8,525 nucleotides of DNA from Flavobacteriales bacterium UBA7519 (GTDB lineage: Bacteria; Bacteroidota; Bacteroidia; Flavobacteriales; Weeksellaceae), in contig DLND01000208.1 in the NCBI GenBank assembly GCA_002476905.1, forward strand, positions 1-8,525, in the 5' to 3' direction. The translations under genes were made by a program, and so were the position numbers. Below, piece by piece: positions 1-6,836 of this stretch (position 1 is its first letter; the number at the start of each line of letters is the position of its first letter). A model generated the notes under the pieces. The model did not search any database, was not told the origin of the DNA, and was given only the letters and a program-made list of their open reading frames with translations.

Positions 1-1
1 C

Positions 2-1069
2 AAAAATAAGGTAGATTTGACAATCGTCGGCCCGGAAGCACCATTGGTGGAAGGGATTGTAGACGAATTCAAGAAGGTGGATCTCAAAGTTTTTGGACCT
101 ACAAAAAAGGCCGCATCTTTGGAAGGAAGTAAGTCATTCTCCAAAAAATTTATGCAAAACTATGGCATCAAGACCGCTAATGCTACGGTTTTCGATTCTT
201 ATGTCGAAGCAAAAGAATATCTTCAGAAGCAGAAATTTCCTTTGGTAATCAAGGCAAGTGGTCTTGCTGGTGGGAAAGGTGTTGTGATTGCGGATGATCT
301 GGAAGAAGCAGAAGGAACCATTCACGATTTTATGATCAAAAGAATCTTTGGAGATGCAGGAATCCAGATTGTTATCGAAGAATATTTGCAAGGTTTTGAA
401 GCATCTATTATTGCTTTTTCCAACGGGGAAAAATTATATCCTTGCGTGCCGGTAAAAGATTATAAAAAAGCAGGAAACGGAGATACAGGCCCAAACACTG
501 GAGGAATGGGTGCGGCTGCGCCAAGTCCGGAATTTACGGATGAACATTTCCAGGATTTTCTTCAGAATATTATGAATCCTACTGTGGATGGTCTCAAAAA
601 AGAAGGTCTAAGCTTCAAAGGATTTATTTTCTTTGGATTAATGGTTACCAAAAATGGGACTTACCTTCTTGAATATAATATGAGACTTGGTGATCCAGAA
701 ACCCAAGTTCTATTACCATTGTTGGAAAACAATCTTGTAGATGCAATAGAAGACTGCCTAAACGGAAGAGAACTAGAACTGAGGTTCAAAGATAAAAAAG
801 CAGTGTGTCTTGTGGTTTGCTCCGGAGGATATCCAAAAAACTATGAAACTGGATACGAAATAACCGGCGCAGAAAAAGTAAAAAACAGCCAATTGCTATA
901 TGCCGGCGCAGATTACAGAGGAAATAGAATTGTTTCTACAGGCGGACGAGTTCTGAACCTTGTTGCACTTGGAGACACCTTTGAAGAGGCACGTAAAAAA
1001 GTTTATGAAGACGCAGTTCCTGTAGATTTCGACTACGGATTTTACCGAGAAGATATTGCAAAATTCTAA
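2..1069 (+). CDS. purD: Phosphoribosylamine--glycine ligase (GARS), 5'-truncated by window edge
   Basis: Second step of de novo purine synthesis in the cytoplasm: joins glycine to 5-phosphoribosylamine using ATP to give glycinamide ribonucleotide. The frame is open from base 2, giving 355 visible residues. The TTG at 17 is internal, because the codons before it read KNKVD and run into the PurD-typical stretch DLTIVGPEAPLVEGIVD, so the true start lies upstream. The family is about 410-430 residues, so roughly 60-70 N-terminal residues are missing. Visible motifs are the ATP-grasp glycine-rich loop KASGLAGGKGVV, the segment GDTGPNTGGMGA, and the PurD signature RLGDPETQ that contributes metal and substrate ligands. 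The C-terminal domain ends normally at YREDIAKF. A terminator follows within ten bases and guaA, another purine gene, lies 328 bases downstream. Nothing appears broken apart from the window edge. Confidence 0.97.
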   Translation, partial: KNKVDLTIVGPEAPLVEGIVDEFKKVDLKVFGPTKKAASLEGSKSFSKKFMQNYGIKTANATVFDSYVEAKEYLQKQKFPLVIKASGLAGGKGVVIADDLEEAEGTIHDFMIKRIFGDAGIQIVIEEYLQGFEASIIAFSNGEKLYPCVPVKDYKKAGNGDTGPNTGGMGAAAPSPEFTDEHFQDFLQNIMNPTVDGLKKEGLSFKGFIFFGLMVTKNGTYLLEYNMRLGDPETQVLLPLLENNLVDAIEDCLNGRELELRFKDKKAVCLVVCSGGYPKNYETGYEITGAEKVKNSQLLYAGADYRGNRIVSTGGRVLNLVALGDTFEEARKKVYEDAVPVDFDYGFYREDIAKF

Positions 1070-1074
1070 AAGTA

Positions 1075-1111
1075 GAAGAGATGTTGGGCGACCAATGTCT
1101 CTTTGTTTTTT
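1075..1111 (+). terminator. Intrinsic terminator of purD
   Basis: A 12-bp stem (1076-1087 with 1092-1103, including two G-T wobbles) closes a GCGA tetraloop and runs into a T-rich tract, TTTGTTTTTT, at 1102-1111. It starts six bases after the purD stop, the normal place for a Rho-independent terminator. It implies that guaA is mainly transcribed from its own promoter. Confidence 0.8.
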
Positions 1112-1241
1112 AAGAAGCTTCATCCCGCTTTCCACTATATCTTTTTTGTCATTGCGAACGAAGTGAAGCAATCCGTAGAACCATTCAGCAATCGCAATAA
1201 CAAAAAAGGATGCCGTTGCAATCGGGGCTATGGGTTTCTAC
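1112..1241. repeat. Large imperfect inverted repeat, probably a dispersed intergenic repeat
   Basis: This fills the first half of the 328-base purD-guaA gap. The core is a long stem: 1139-1157 pairs with 1192-1211 over 19 bp, with one mismatch (1150/1199) and one bulged G (1208). The loop contains GCGAACGAAGTGAAGCAATC. A second, weaker pairing is GTAGAACCA (1175-1183) with TGGGTTTCTAC (1231-1241). Read on the minus strand the element starts TAGCCCCGATTGCAACGGC and ends with a GGAAAGCGGGATG segment. From memory this resembles a non-coding repeat found in many copies after genes in flavobacterial genomes, but copy number cannot be tested here. No transposase, target-site duplication or plausible protein is associated. 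The stretch 1242-1315 after it is AT-rich and shows nothing I can name. Confidence 0.55.
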
Positions 1242-1315
1242 AAAAATTGAAGATTTATCAATTCATAGAAGATTTACAAACATTAAAAATTATAAAAATA
1301 CCATCAAAACACAAG

Positions 1316-1368
1316 TTTGTCATTCCGTAGGAATCTCAGCATAGTGTAGATTCCTACGGAATGACAAA
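1316..1368. repeat. Perfect 21-bp inverted repeat (hairpin) upstream of guaA
   Basis: The arms at 1316-1336 and 1348-1368 are perfect reverse complements, separated by 11 bases. The core of the left arm reads GTCATTCCGTAGGAATCT. The right arm ends 29 bases before the guaA ATG. Neither side is followed by a T tract, so it is not a standard terminator. It looks like a REP/MITE-type palindromic element; I recall similar GTCATTCC...GGAATCT palindromes in Chryseobacterium-like genomes, which is memory rather than a search result. If transcribed it would place a very stable hairpin in the guaA leader. Confidence 0.6.
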
Positions 1369-1397
1369 AGTGAAAATAAAAAATATTACAACATTAT

Positions 1398-2927
1398 ATG
1401 CAAAACGGAATTATCATTTTAGACTTCGGTTCACAGTATAATCAACTCATCGGGAGAAGGATCCGTGAAATGGAAGTTTATTCGGAAATAGTACCATTCA
1501 ACACACCATTATCAGAAATTCTTGAGAAAAAACCAAGAGGAATCATCCTTTCCGGAGGTCCAAGTTCTGTGAACGCTGAAAACGCACACCTTGTAGAAAA
1601 AGAAATATATGAGCAAGGAATTCCGGTTTTAGGAATCTGCTACGGAATGCAGTTAACAGCACATCTTTTGGGCGGAAAAGTGGCAAAAGGAGAAAAGGGC
1701 GAATACGGAAAAGCACACTTGCAAATCATAAAAGAAAGCGAATTGCTAAAAGGGGTTTATAACGAGTCAGTCGTTTGGATGAGTCATTTTGATGAGGTTG
1801 CAGAATTACCACAAGGTTTTGAACTCAATGCCAAATCCGGAGTGATCGCTTCCATTTCTAATCCCGATAAAAAAATCTACTGCGTACAGTTTCATCCCGA
1901 AGTCTCACACACGGAAGAAGGCGGAAAGATGCTGGAAAATTTTGTTTTCGGAATCTGTAAAGCAGATAAAAACTGGAAATTGACAAACTATATCGAGAAA
2001 ACTGTTGCAGAAATCAAAGAAAAAGTGGGCGACCAAAAGGTGATTCTTGGTTTGTCTGGCGGTGTAGATTCTTCGGTTGCAGCAGTTTTGATCCATAAAG
2101 CAATCGGTAACCAACTGAATTGCATTTTCGTTGATACAGGACTTTTGAGAAAAGACGAAGGTAAAAAAGTAATGGAAAATTATGGAAAGCACTTCGATAT
2201 GAACATCAAAATGGTAGATGCTTCGGAGAGATTTCTATCCAAATTATCTGGAATTGGTGATCCGGAAGAAAAAAGAAAAATCATCGGTAATGAGTTTGTT
2301 CACGTTTTTGATGAAGAATCAAAACAAATCGAAGGTGCGAAATTCTTGGCACAAGGAACCATTTATCCAGACGTTATCGAGTCTCAATCCGTGAATGGAC
2401 CCTCTGCAGTTATCAAATCACATCACAATGTAGGCGGACTTCCTGAAGAAATGGAATTCGAATTGTTGGAACCTTTGAGAGAATTGTTCAAAGATGAAGT
2501 GAGAAAAGTAGGAGAGGAATTGGGCATTCCGCACGAATTGGTTTACAGACATCCGTTTCCTGGACCTGGATTAGGAATCCGAGTTTTGGGCGAAGTAGAT
2601 GCAGAAAAAGTGAGAATCCTTCAGGAAGCTGACGATATCTTCATCGAGGAATTGTATAAAAATGATTTGTACGAGAAAGTTTCTCAAGCTTTCGTGGTTC
2701 TTCTCCCAGTAAAATCTGTAGGTGTAATGGGCGACGAAAGAACTTATGAGTACACAGCCGTTGTTCGTTCAGCCAACACCATTGATTTTATGACCGCCAC
2801 TTGGAGTAGATTACCTTACGAGTTTTTGGACACCGTTTCCAGTAGGATTATTAATGAAGTGAGAGGAATCAACAGAGTGGCTTATGATATCAGTTCAAAA
2901 CCGCCTGCAACGATTGAATGGGAATAA
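1398..2927 (+). CDS. guaA: GMP synthase (glutamine-hydrolysing)
   Basis: Converts XMP to GMP with ATP and glutamine, the last step of guanine nucleotide synthesis, in the cytoplasm. The 509 residues match the usual length (about 510-525). The N-terminal class I glutamine amidotransferase domain (about 4-190) has ILSGGPSS, the nucleophile Cys81 in GICYGMQ, and His166 and Glu168 in FHPEV, so the triad is complete. The ATP pyrophosphatase domain follows, with the P-loop SGGVDS at 220-225. The C-terminal dimerisation domain ends in the standard PPATIEWE. The ATG at 1398 puts the amidotransferase strand NGIIILDFGSQY directly at the N-terminus as expected. No Shine-Dalgarno sequence precedes it, only AT-rich DNA. 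A bidirectional terminator follows the stop. No purine riboswitch or clear TAnnTTTG promoter was found upstream. Confidence 0.99.
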   Translation: MQNGIIILDFGSQYNQLIGRRIREMEVYSEIVPFNTPLSEILEKKPRGIILSGGPSSVNAENAHLVEKEIYEQGIPVLGICYGMQLTAHLLGGKVAKGEKGEYGKAHLQIIKESELLKGVYNESVVWMSHFDEVAELPQGFELNAKSGVIASISNPDKKIYCVQFHPEVSHTEEGGKMLENFVFGICKADKNWKLTNYIEKTVAEIKEKVGDQKVILGLSGGVDSSVAAVLIHKAIGNQLNCIFVDTGLLRKDEGKKVMENYGKHFDMNIKMVDASERFLSKLSGIGDPEEKRKIIGNEFVHVFDEESKQIEGAKFLAQGTIYPDVIESQSVNGPSAVIKSHHNVGGLPEEMEFELLEPLRELFKDEVRKVGEELGIPHELVYRHPFPGPGLGIRVLGEVDAEKVRILQEADDIFIEELYKNDLYEKVSQAFVVLLPVKSVGVMGDERTYEYTAVVRSANTIDFMTATWSRLPYEFLDTVSSRIINEVRGINRVAYDISSKPPATIEWE

Positions 2928-2933
2928 AAAATC

Positions 2934-2960
2934 AAAGCCAGCAATTTTTTGCTGGCTTTT
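2934..2960. terminator. Bidirectional intrinsic terminator between convergent genes
   Basis: An 11-bp perfect stem (2934-2944 with 2949-2959, core GCCAGC/GCTGGC) closes a TTTT loop. On the plus strand it ends in TTTTCTG; read on the minus strand it is followed by GATTTTTTA. It lies 7 bases after the guaA stop and 27 bases beyond the stop of the leftward serine hydrolase gene, so it can end transcripts from both sides. Confidence 0.85.
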
Positions 2961-2986
2961 CTGTATGTTTTAAATTAAATCATTGA

Positions 2987-4474
2987 TTATTTTTTCTCAA
3001 TATCAATTATTTTCTGACCCTTATCACCAAGATAATTAAGGATTAATTTTTCAAAAACTTTATAACCATTATCAACATTGGTAAAAATCAGGATGCCTTG
3101 CTTGGTTTTTGGAAGAATTAAGGTAATGCATTGAGAACCTTTGTCGGAACCGCCGTGAGATAAGGCTATTTCACCATTTCCCAAGTCATAAATTTCGAAA
3201 CCCAGCCCAAAGTATTTATTTTCTTTTGTTTTTACCTGAGGTTTCATCATTTCTTTGAAAATTTCAGGTTTTAGATGACCGCCATTCATTACATCAGTCA
3301 AAAAATTGCCATAATCTTCTATGGTTGTAACCACGTCGTCTGCAGCATTGGCAGTTTTATTTTTCACAGTTTCATACGCTTTTCCATTCTCATCATAACC
3401 TATGGCAAATCGTGATTCATCTGTATCTTTTGTCCAGATATAATTGGTTTCGGTCATTTTTATAGGCTGAAAAATCAATTCTTTGGCAATTTCCTGAAGT
3501 GGTTTTTTGAACTTTTTCTCAATTGCTTTTCGCAGATATTCCATTCCTTCGCCAGAATATTGATAATGGGTTCCGGGTTCAAAATCAAAACTCAATTTAT
3601 TGCTTTTATTCATCCATCGCCAATTTGGAAAACCTGTCTGATGACTGAGTATAATTTTGGTTGTCAGTTTTTTAGTTAGAGGATCGTTTGCGATATCAGG
3701 ATCTGTCCAGTATTGGGAAATAGACTCATCCAGATTCCAATTTCCTTGGCTGGCAAGTTTTAGCGCAACCATTGCTGTGATCGGTTTTGTAAGAGACGCA
3801 ACATTAAAGATTGTATTGTAGGGTGCGGAAACGCCGGGTTTTATTTCCCCAAAAACTTTCACTTGTTTCAATGTTCCGCCTTCTATGATTCCAAGTCCGA
3901 GTGTCGGGACTTTATTCTCTTTCAGCCATTGTTCGATGGCGAAATCATTTTCAAATATTGCATTTTCAGTTTTGGTAACTTTAGGTGAGCCATGGTCATA
4001 GCTTAGGATGTCATTCATTATCCAGATTCCGTCTTTCTTTGTCCAGACTGTAGTGAATTTTGCCTGTCCTTCTAAAACATCTTCCTTATTTTTCTCACGG
4101 ATAAAAAACTGATGTTCACCAGATTGTATCGCACCATAAAGTTCTCCATTGTTATATAAAGGAAAAACTTCCAAACTGTTTTTAACCAGTTTTCTGATTG
4201 GTTTTTGATTGGGATTGCCGCAGATATTCTGTTTGGTTCTTTCCAGGAATAATTTCTTATCCTGGAAACCGCCATTGTCATGATAGAATTTCAGGTTCTC
4301 ATCCGTATGCTTTTCCAGATAAACCCCATCGCAATTATTGAACCCAAGTTCAAAAAAAAGACTGTCCTGTTTTTTTAGTTCGATAAACAGATCCGATGTT
4401 TTTGCGATCTGAGCTTTTATGTTGCCGAAGATAATTGATGTGATGATTCCGATTGCAGATAATGATTTTGTCAT
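2987..4474 (-). CDS. Secreted serine hydrolase: NTF2-like domain plus beta-lactamase/esterase-fold domain
   Basis: A 495-residue exported protein. Residues 1-22 form a signal peptide (hydrophobic run IGIITSIIFG, likely cleavage after KAQ), so it probably acts in the periplasm or at the cell surface. Residues about 28-160 look like a SnoaL/DUF4440-type NTF2-like domain, including the typical ending TVWTKKDGIWIMNDI. Residues about 175-480 form a class C beta-lactamase-type (PF00144) domain: Ser227-x-x-Lys230 in NVASLTKP, LSHQTGFP at 276-283, Tyr306 in YQYSGEG where many relatives have YSN, and HGG at 440-442 in place of the KTG box. The catalytic set is thus present. Relatives include esterases, D-amino-acid peptidases and penicillin-binding-like enzymes, so the substrate is open and antibiotic resistance should not be assumed. 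The gene is the last of the leftward block, 86 bases after the regulator, and shares a terminator with guaA. Confidence 0.9.
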   Translation of the reverse strand: MTKSLSAIGIITSIIFGNIKAQIAKTSDLFIELKKQDSLFFELGFNNCDGVYLEKHTDENLKFYHDNGGFQDKKLFLERTKQNICGNPNQKPIRKLVKNSLEVFPLYNNGELYGAIQSGEHQFFIREKNKEDVLEGQAKFTTVWTKKDGIWIMNDILSYDHGSPKVTKTENAIFENDFAIEQWLKENKVPTLGLGIIEGGTLKQVKVFGEIKPGVSAPYNTIFNVASLTKPITAMVALKLASQGNWNLDESISQYWTDPDIANDPLTKKLTTKIILSHQTGFPNWRWMNKSNKLSFDFEPGTHYQYSGEGMEYLRKAIEKKFKKPLQEIAKELIFQPIKMTETNYIWTKDTDESRFAIGYDENGKAYETVKNKTANAADDVVTTIEDYGNFLTDVMNGGHLKPEIFKEMMKPQVKTKENKYFGLGFEIYDLGNGEIALSHGGSDKGSQCITLILPKTKQGILIFTNVDNGYKVFEKLILNYLGDKGQKIIDIEKK

Positions 4475-4488
4475 CGATTAATTTTTTG

Positions 4489-4496
4489 CAAAGATT
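4489..4496 (-). promoter_or_regulatory. Possible -7 element of the serine hydrolase gene
   Basis: On the minus strand AATCTTTG, followed by CA, matches the Bacteroidota -7 consensus TAnnTTTG at five of the six fixed bases and lies 14 bases before the ATG. No good -33 TTG is present at the expected distance. A weak core promoter with repeat sites just upstream would suit activator control. The match is short and may be chance. Confidence 0.3.
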
Positions 4497-4525
4497 TGAT
4501 TTTATCTCTTTTTAGGCTAAAAAAT

Positions 4526-4558
4526 AACCCGACAATCGCCCGACAATCACCTGTCAAT
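4526..4558 (-). promoter_or_regulatory. Three tandem 11-bp direct repeats, candidate operator
   Basis: On the minus strand, in order, the units are ATTGACAGGTG (4558-4548), ATTGTCGGGCG (4547-4537) and ATTGTCGGGTT (4536-4526). The last two agree at 9 of 11 positions; the first differs from the second at three. The 11-bp period is close to one helical turn, so all units face the same side of the DNA. The array begins just after the regulator stop and ends 51 bases before the hydrolase ATG, in the only gap of the leftward block. The neighbouring XRE-type protein is the obvious candidate to bind here, but this is inferred from position only. Confidence 0.5.
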
Positions 4559-4560
4559 AT

Positions 4561-5133
4561 TTATAAAACATTGAAGTTCAGTTTGTAATACAGTTTTTTG
4601 TTTTTATCGATTTCTGCGGTGTTTCTTAAAATAATAAAAATATTACTAAGAACAATGGCTAACATTAGTATCAATGTGAACTGTTTTCCGAGCTTCAGCG
4701 AGATGCCAAGAAAGAATACAGCAGGCGCAAGAATCGTCCATAAAATCTGAACGGAAACAAGTTGCCCGATGATTGGATTTTTCTGTTTCATCCAATAAGA
4801 TAAAATCAATGGAGCGGCAATATTGAGCGGTGGTAAAACGGTAAACAGAATAGAAGAAAGGTTGATGAGCTTCAGCTTGGAAATATCTTCATCAGTAGTT
4901 GTTTGATTTTCTGTCAAGTTCTCAACTATGTTTTCTGACTCATTAGCTTCTGGCAGATTTAGCAAATCGCTTTCGGAAATATCTAGTGACTTTGCCAGAA
5001 TTTTCAATGTGTGACCTTTTGGTTCTGTTCCGGCTTCAATCCGCTGAATCGTTCTTACCGAAATGTTAGATTGCTCTGATAATTCTTCTTGCGTCAGATT
5101 TTTTTGTTCCCTGATTTTTTTTAACCTGGACAT
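4561..5133 (-). CDS. XRE-family helix-turn-helix regulator with membrane-spanning C-terminal half
   Basis: A 190-residue protein in two parts. Residues 4-58 form a Cro/C1-type helix-turn-helix: LKKIREQKNLTQEELSEQSNISVRTIQRIEAG, then a helix TLKILAKSLDI. Residues 60-86 are an acidic linker rich in Glu, Asn and Thr. Residues about 89-113, 125-146 and 152-169 are hydrophobic and probably span the membrane; the first two, with PPLNIAAPLILSYWMKQKNP, recall DUF4870-type membrane domains. This suggests a DNA-binding domain anchored at the inner face of the cytoplasmic membrane. The ATG at 5133 is 8 bases after the stop of the M1 peptidase gene, so the two are almost certainly co-transcribed and perhaps translationally coupled. 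No Shine-Dalgarno sequence is seen. The target and signal are unknown; the tandem repeats just past its stop are candidate sites. There is no antitoxin-like partner. Confidence 0.88.
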   Translation of the reverse strand: MSRLKKIREQKNLTQEELSEQSNISVRTIQRIEAGTEPKGHTLKILAKSLDISESDLLNLPEANESENIVENLTENQTTTDEDISKLKLINLSSILFTVLPPLNIAAPLILSYWMKQKNPIIGQLVSVQILWTILAPAVFFLGISLKLGKQFTLILMLAIVLSNIFIILRNTAEIDKNKKLYYKLNFNVL

Positions 5134-5141
5134 TGATGGCG

Positions 5142-6767
5142 TTATAATTTTTTTGTAAAAATATAATAATTAGGATCTACTTTCAACTCATCAGAAGACT
5201 TAAGTGTTGCTGTTTGCCACTCTTCCGTTGGCTTCAATTCCTGTCCATCAGCCAGTCTGATTGGAAGTTTCAGATTCGGAACTACATTTGTCCACTTGTA
5301 AGTTAGTTGATTTCCATTCTGTTTATATTCCAAAGTTGGGATTTTGATGGTCGTAAGATATTGGTCGAAAATTGATTTCAAATCAATGCCTGATTTTTCC
5401 GAAAAATAATTCTGAATTTGTGATGCGGTTACAGTCTGATGATAAAAATCCTTATTCAAACCTCTCAGAATCTGACGGAATTTCTCATCATTATTAATCA
5501 CCTGACGAATCGTATGAATCATATTCGCACCTTTTGGATACATATCGCCGCTGCCTTCATTTCGGATTCCGTATGTTCCGATGATTGGTTTATCGTTTTG
5601 GATATTGCCTCTTAAACCTTGCAGATATTTGTTACCATCGGCTTTCCCAAAAACATAGTCCACAAACAAGGTTTCGGAATAAGTGGTGAAACTCTCGTGA
5701 ATCCACATATCAGCTTGGTCTTTTGCCGTGATGTTGTTCGCAAACCATTCGTGTCCGGTTTCGTGGATGATGATGTAGTCCCACTTCAGACCAATTCCTG
5801 TTCCGGATAGGTCTCTTCCTAGATAACCATTTTGATATTTGTTTCCGTACGCCACATTGCTTTGGTGTTCCATCCCAAGATGCGGAGACTCTACCAATTT
5901 GTAAGAATCTTCATAAAAAGGATATGGTCCAAACCAATGTTCAAAAGCTTTCATCATTGGTTTTACTTGCTCAAATTGTTTTTTAGCTTTGTCAAGATTG
6001 TAATCCAAAACCCAATAATCCAAGTCCAATTTTCCTTTTTCGCCGTCAAAAGTATCTTTGAAATTCACGTATTTCCCAATCGATGGAATGATGGAATAAT
6101 CATTAATTGGACTTTTTACTTCCCAAAGCCAAGACTTTTTATCGCCCAGATTTTCTTCTTTGATTAATTTTCCGTTTCCAACGCCAACCAAATCTTTTGG
6201 CGTTATGATTTTGAAACTAATTCCGTTATCCGGCTCATCACTCCAAATATCTTTTACAGGAAGCCAAATGCTCGCGCCAATTCCTTCATCTGCAGCAGTC
6301 ATCCACGGATTTCCGTTTTTGTCTTGTGTAAACATCCAACCACCGTCCCAAGGTGCGTGTTTTGCAATCGTTGGATTTCCAGAGTAATCAATATCAATCG
6401 TATATTTTTCTCCTTTTTTGAATTTCTTTTTTGCAGAAATAAAAATAAAATCGCCGTCTACTTTTTTATCAACAATAGGAAAACTCGCTGTGATTTTGTC
6501 AGCTTTCATCGGACTTTGAAGGTCGATTTGAAAAACAGGATTCAAAACATCTTTCTCAATTGTCAAACTGATTTTATTACTTCCTTTGATGCTTTTCGCT
6601 TCAAAATTAGACTCCAAAACAATATCATATTTCTTAACATCCCAAAAGTTCCTGAATTCTGTATTAGAACCTTTTAACGTGTCAATTCTGGTAGGATTAG
6701 GGGTTTCAAACATTTGCGCTTGAGAAGTACCTGAAATCAATATGGCGAACAGTAAGATTTTTTTCAT
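5142..6767 (-). CDS. Exported M1-family zinc metallopeptidase (aminopeptidase N-like)
   Basis: A 541-residue gluzincin that probably removes N-terminal residues from peptides outside the cytoplasm. Residues 1-18 are a signal peptide (MKKILLFAILISGTSQAQ). The N-terminal beta-rich domain covers about 40-235. The catalytic domain has zinc ligands His335 and His339 in HETGH, with Glu336 as the base, and the third ligand Glu358 exactly 18 residues further on in WIHESF. Tyr410 in MYPKGANM fits the conserved M1 transition-state tyrosine. The substrate-anchoring GxMEN box is replaced by GMEHQ (298-302). At 541 residues it lacks the large C-terminal helical domain of PepN/ERAP-type enzymes (about 870 residues), ending instead in a short beta-rich tail. 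No type IX sorting domain is seen. It heads the leftward block, followed after 8 bases by the XRE regulator. The ATG at 6767 begins directly with the signal peptide. Confidence 0.94.
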   Translation of the reverse strand: MKKILLFAILISGTSQAQMFETPNPTRIDTLKGSNTEFRNFWDVKKYDIVLESNFEAKSIKGSNKISLTIEKDVLNPVFQIDLQSPMKADKITASFPIVDKKVDGDFIFISAKKKFKKGEKYTIDIDYSGNPTIAKHAPWDGGWMFTQDKNGNPWMTAADEGIGASIWLPVKDIWSDEPDNGISFKIITPKDLVGVGNGKLIKEENLGDKKSWLWEVKSPINDYSIIPSIGKYVNFKDTFDGEKGKLDLDYWVLDYNLDKAKKQFEQVKPMMKAFEHWFGPYPFYEDSYKLVESPHLGMEHQSNVAYGNKYQNGYLGRDLSGTGIGLKWDYIIIHETGHEWFANNITAKDQADMWIHESFTTYSETLFVDYVFGKADGNKYLQGLRGNIQNDKPIIGTYGIRNEGSGDMYPKGANMIHTIRQVINNDEKFRQILRGLNKDFYHQTVTASQIQNYFSEKSGIDLKSIFDQYLTTIKIPTLEYKQNGNQLTYKWTNVVPNLKLPIRLADGQELKPTEEWQTATLKSSDELKVDPNYYIFTKKL

Positions 6768-6836
6768 TGTTAATTTTTTTGAGGTCTAATAAGTTATCGT
6801 TTAACTGTTAAAAGTTACAGAAATTGAATATTAATT

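Noticed and set aside
17..1069. TTG at 17 as the start of purD
   Set aside because: The frame is open upstream to base 2 and encodes family-typical residues, and the N-terminal domain would otherwise be cut short.
1249..1276. Direct repeat GAAGATTTA at 1249-1257 and 1268-1276
   Set aside because: Only two short AT-rich copies, expected by chance in such sequence.
1103..1330. A 75-codon open frame in the purD-guaA gap
   Set aside because: It starts inside the terminator T tract, runs through the inverted repeat and has no protein-like composition or known motif.
1242..1397. Purine riboswitch in front of guaA
   Set aside because: The region shows a single perfect palindrome and AT-rich DNA, not the three-way junction with conserved loops of a purine aptamer.
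2987..4474. Reading the beta-lactamase-fold protein as an antibiotic resistance gene
   Set aside because: The fold is shared with many esterases and peptidases; the YSG and HGG motifs and the NTF2-like domain do not point to a class C beta-lactamase.
4561..5133. XRE protein as the antitoxin of a toxin-antitoxin pair
   Set aside because: It has a hydrophobic C-terminal half and both neighbours are full-size exported hydrolases, not small toxins.
5619..6677. Several plus-strand open frames opposite the M1 peptidase gene
   Set aside because: They lie wholly antisense to a gene with complete catalytic motifs and encode low-complexity Phe/Ile-rich shadows.
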